From Candidatus Hydrogenedentota bacterium (lineage in GTDB: Bacteria > Hydrogenedentota > Hydrogenedentia > Hydrogenedentales > SCBR16-9), in contig SKJD01000221.1 in the NCBI GenBank assembly GCA_007116095.1, positions 1 through 6,794 on the forward strand: a stretch of DNA of 6,794 bases. Direction: 5' to 3'. Both the position numbers and the translations under genes were made by a program. Under the pieces are notes generated by a model. That model saw only the letters and a list, made by a program, of their open reading frames with translations, was not told the DNA's origin and ran no database searches. Positions 5,888-6,794 of the stretch are shown in pieces. Every line of letters starts with the position of its first letter. Within the stretch, counting starts at the first letter, position 1.

Positions 5888-6794
5888 ATGTCCGAATCAC
5901 AATGTAATTACTACCGATTGGTCCGCCCCTTTTTGGGTCGGGCATGTCAGGCGCTCCTGTTGGGGCTACTTGCGGTCATTACAGGTTGTGCCGCGCATAT
6001 GCGGGAAGTGCACCAGTTTGACCCCATGCCCCGGGCCGAAGTTGGGGCGGAGGATCTGGACCCCGTTATCCTCCCGGCGGATATCTCGACGGCTTTAAAA
6101 CAGGCGGAAGAAGCCTATGCCGGCATTCAGGATACGGGGGTGGACGTTGAACAGGGCCAGGCCTTTGACGATGTGCGCGACGCACTGGCCGGCACCGACA
6201 TTGAACTGTCGGTCTTCGTGGCGCTGATGGAAACGCATGGCAGTATCCTCAGCAGCGCCTCCGCGCAGGCGGAAATCGCCGAGCGCTACCGTCGTATCTG
6301 GTTTGAGGACATTGCCGACGGCGAGTATGCCCGCCTGGAAATCCCGGATCCTTTGCCGCCGATGGTGGAACGGGAAATTCACCGCATTCAGAACGGCTAC
6401 CCCCGGGCCTTCCAGCGCGGCCTGGACCGTAGCCATATCTACCGGCCCTACATCCGCGCCGAGTTGGCCAAAGCCGGTATGCCCCTGGAGCTGGAGTGGT
6501 TGGCCATGGTGGAAAGCCAATACACCCCGAAGATAGTCTCCTGGGCGGGCGCCGGCGGTATGTGGCAGTTCATGCGTCCCACGGCTCAAGGCTACAACAT
6601 GCGCATCGACAGCTATGTGGACGAACGCTATAATTGGCAGAGTTCGACCCAGGCCGCGATTAAGTACCTGCAAGACCTGCACAACTATTTTGATGGCGAT
6701 TGGCCGTTGGCCGTCACCGCGTACAACATGGGGCAGGGCGGTCTGCTGCGCGCCATTGAGTCGACGGGCGGTGTCCGTGATCTCTGGACGCTGA
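5888..6794 (+). CDS. mltD: MltD-like membrane-bound lytic murein transglycosylase, 3'-truncated
   Basis: Lipoprotein enzyme that cleaves the MurNAc-GlcNAc bond of peptidoglycan non-hydrolytically, leaving 1,6-anhydro ends. The frame stays open to the window end (302 codons). Residues 1-33 form a lipoprotein signal: basic positions up to R18, a hydrophobic core (ALLLGLLAV), and the lipobox ITGC with Cys34. Residues 35-150 are mostly charged and helical-looking and not recognised. From about 190 an SLT (GH23) domain runs PLELEWLAMVES, with catalytic Glu209 (codon 6512-6514), then GGMWQFM (223-229), FDGDWPL and AYNMG (278-282), matching E. coli MltD IVES, GIWQ, FDGDW and AYNSG. LysM peptidoglycan-binding repeats, usual at the C-terminus of MltD, would lie beyond the window. 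It has its own promoter. Another SLT-family lipoprotein is the main alternative to MltD itself. Confidence 0.9.
   Translation, partial: MSESQCNYYRLVRPFLGRACQALLLGLLAVITGCAAHMREVHQFDPMPRAEVGAEDLDPVILPADISTALKQAEEAYAGIQDTGVDVEQGQAFDDVRDALAGTDIELSVFVALMETHGSILSSASAQAEIAERYRRIWFEDIADGEYARLEIPDPLPPMVEREIHRIQNGYPRAFQRGLDRSHIYRPYIRAELAKAGMPLELEWLAMVESQYTPKIVSWAGAGGMWQFMRPTAQGYNMRIDSYVDERYNWQSSTQAAIKYLQDLHNYFDGDWPLAVTAYNMGQGGLLRAIESTGGVRDLWTL

Noticed and set aside
6095..6682. 195-codon open frame on the - strand opposite the mltD-like gene
   Set aside because: The + strand frame here encodes the SLT catalytic domain with its active-site glutamate; the - strand frame has no recognisable features.

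Overview
The window reads as an ordinary, tightly packed chromosomal segment from a Gram-negative (diderm) bacterium, moderately GC-rich by eye, with every supported gene on the + strand. The diderm assignment rests on a pair of LPS-export permeases (lptF, lptG) and on a murein transglycosylase with a lipoprotein signal. I cannot place the phylum with confidence. The gene order (sugar kinase, small membrane protein, lptF-lptG, metG, mltD-like) is not the enterobacterial one, and the MetRS looks like a form found outside the gamma-proteobacteria.

Layout: 1-777 is the 3' part of a ribokinase-like PfkB-family sugar kinase whose start lies off the window. 855-1286 encodes a 143-residue unknown integral membrane protein with an internal repeat. 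1349-2455 (lptF, TTG start) and 2452-3537 (lptG) overlap by four bases (ATGA) and encode the two permease subunits of the LPS-export ABC transporter. A strong Rho-independent terminator (3541-3585) begins three bases after the lptG stop and closes this first transcription unit.

3586-3827 holds the promoter and a long, apparently structured leader for metG. It contains two TATAAT boxes, a short open frame, a candidate attenuator ending in seven T residues, and a nested hairpin just before the ribosome binding site. 3828-5600 is metG, a complete methionyl-tRNA synthetase without the C-terminal tRNA-binding domain and with an altered KMSKS loop (KGSKS, preceded by a short insertion).

5601-5887 is a second intergenic region. 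It carries a good sigma-70-type promoter (TTGACT, 17-bp spacer, TAAACT) with an imperfect dyad in its spacer, followed by a leader of about 170 nt. 5888 to the window end is the N-terminal part of an MltD-like lytic transglycosylase lipoprotein, including most of its SLT catalytic domain.

Functionally the window mixes cell-envelope genes (lptF, lptG, mltD-like, perhaps the unknown membrane protein) with housekeeping genes (ribokinase-like, metG). I found no mobile element, CRISPR array, tRNA, rRNA, toxin-antitoxin or defence locus, and no clearly new multigene system. The most interesting signals are the metG leader and the unusual MetRS KMSKS region.
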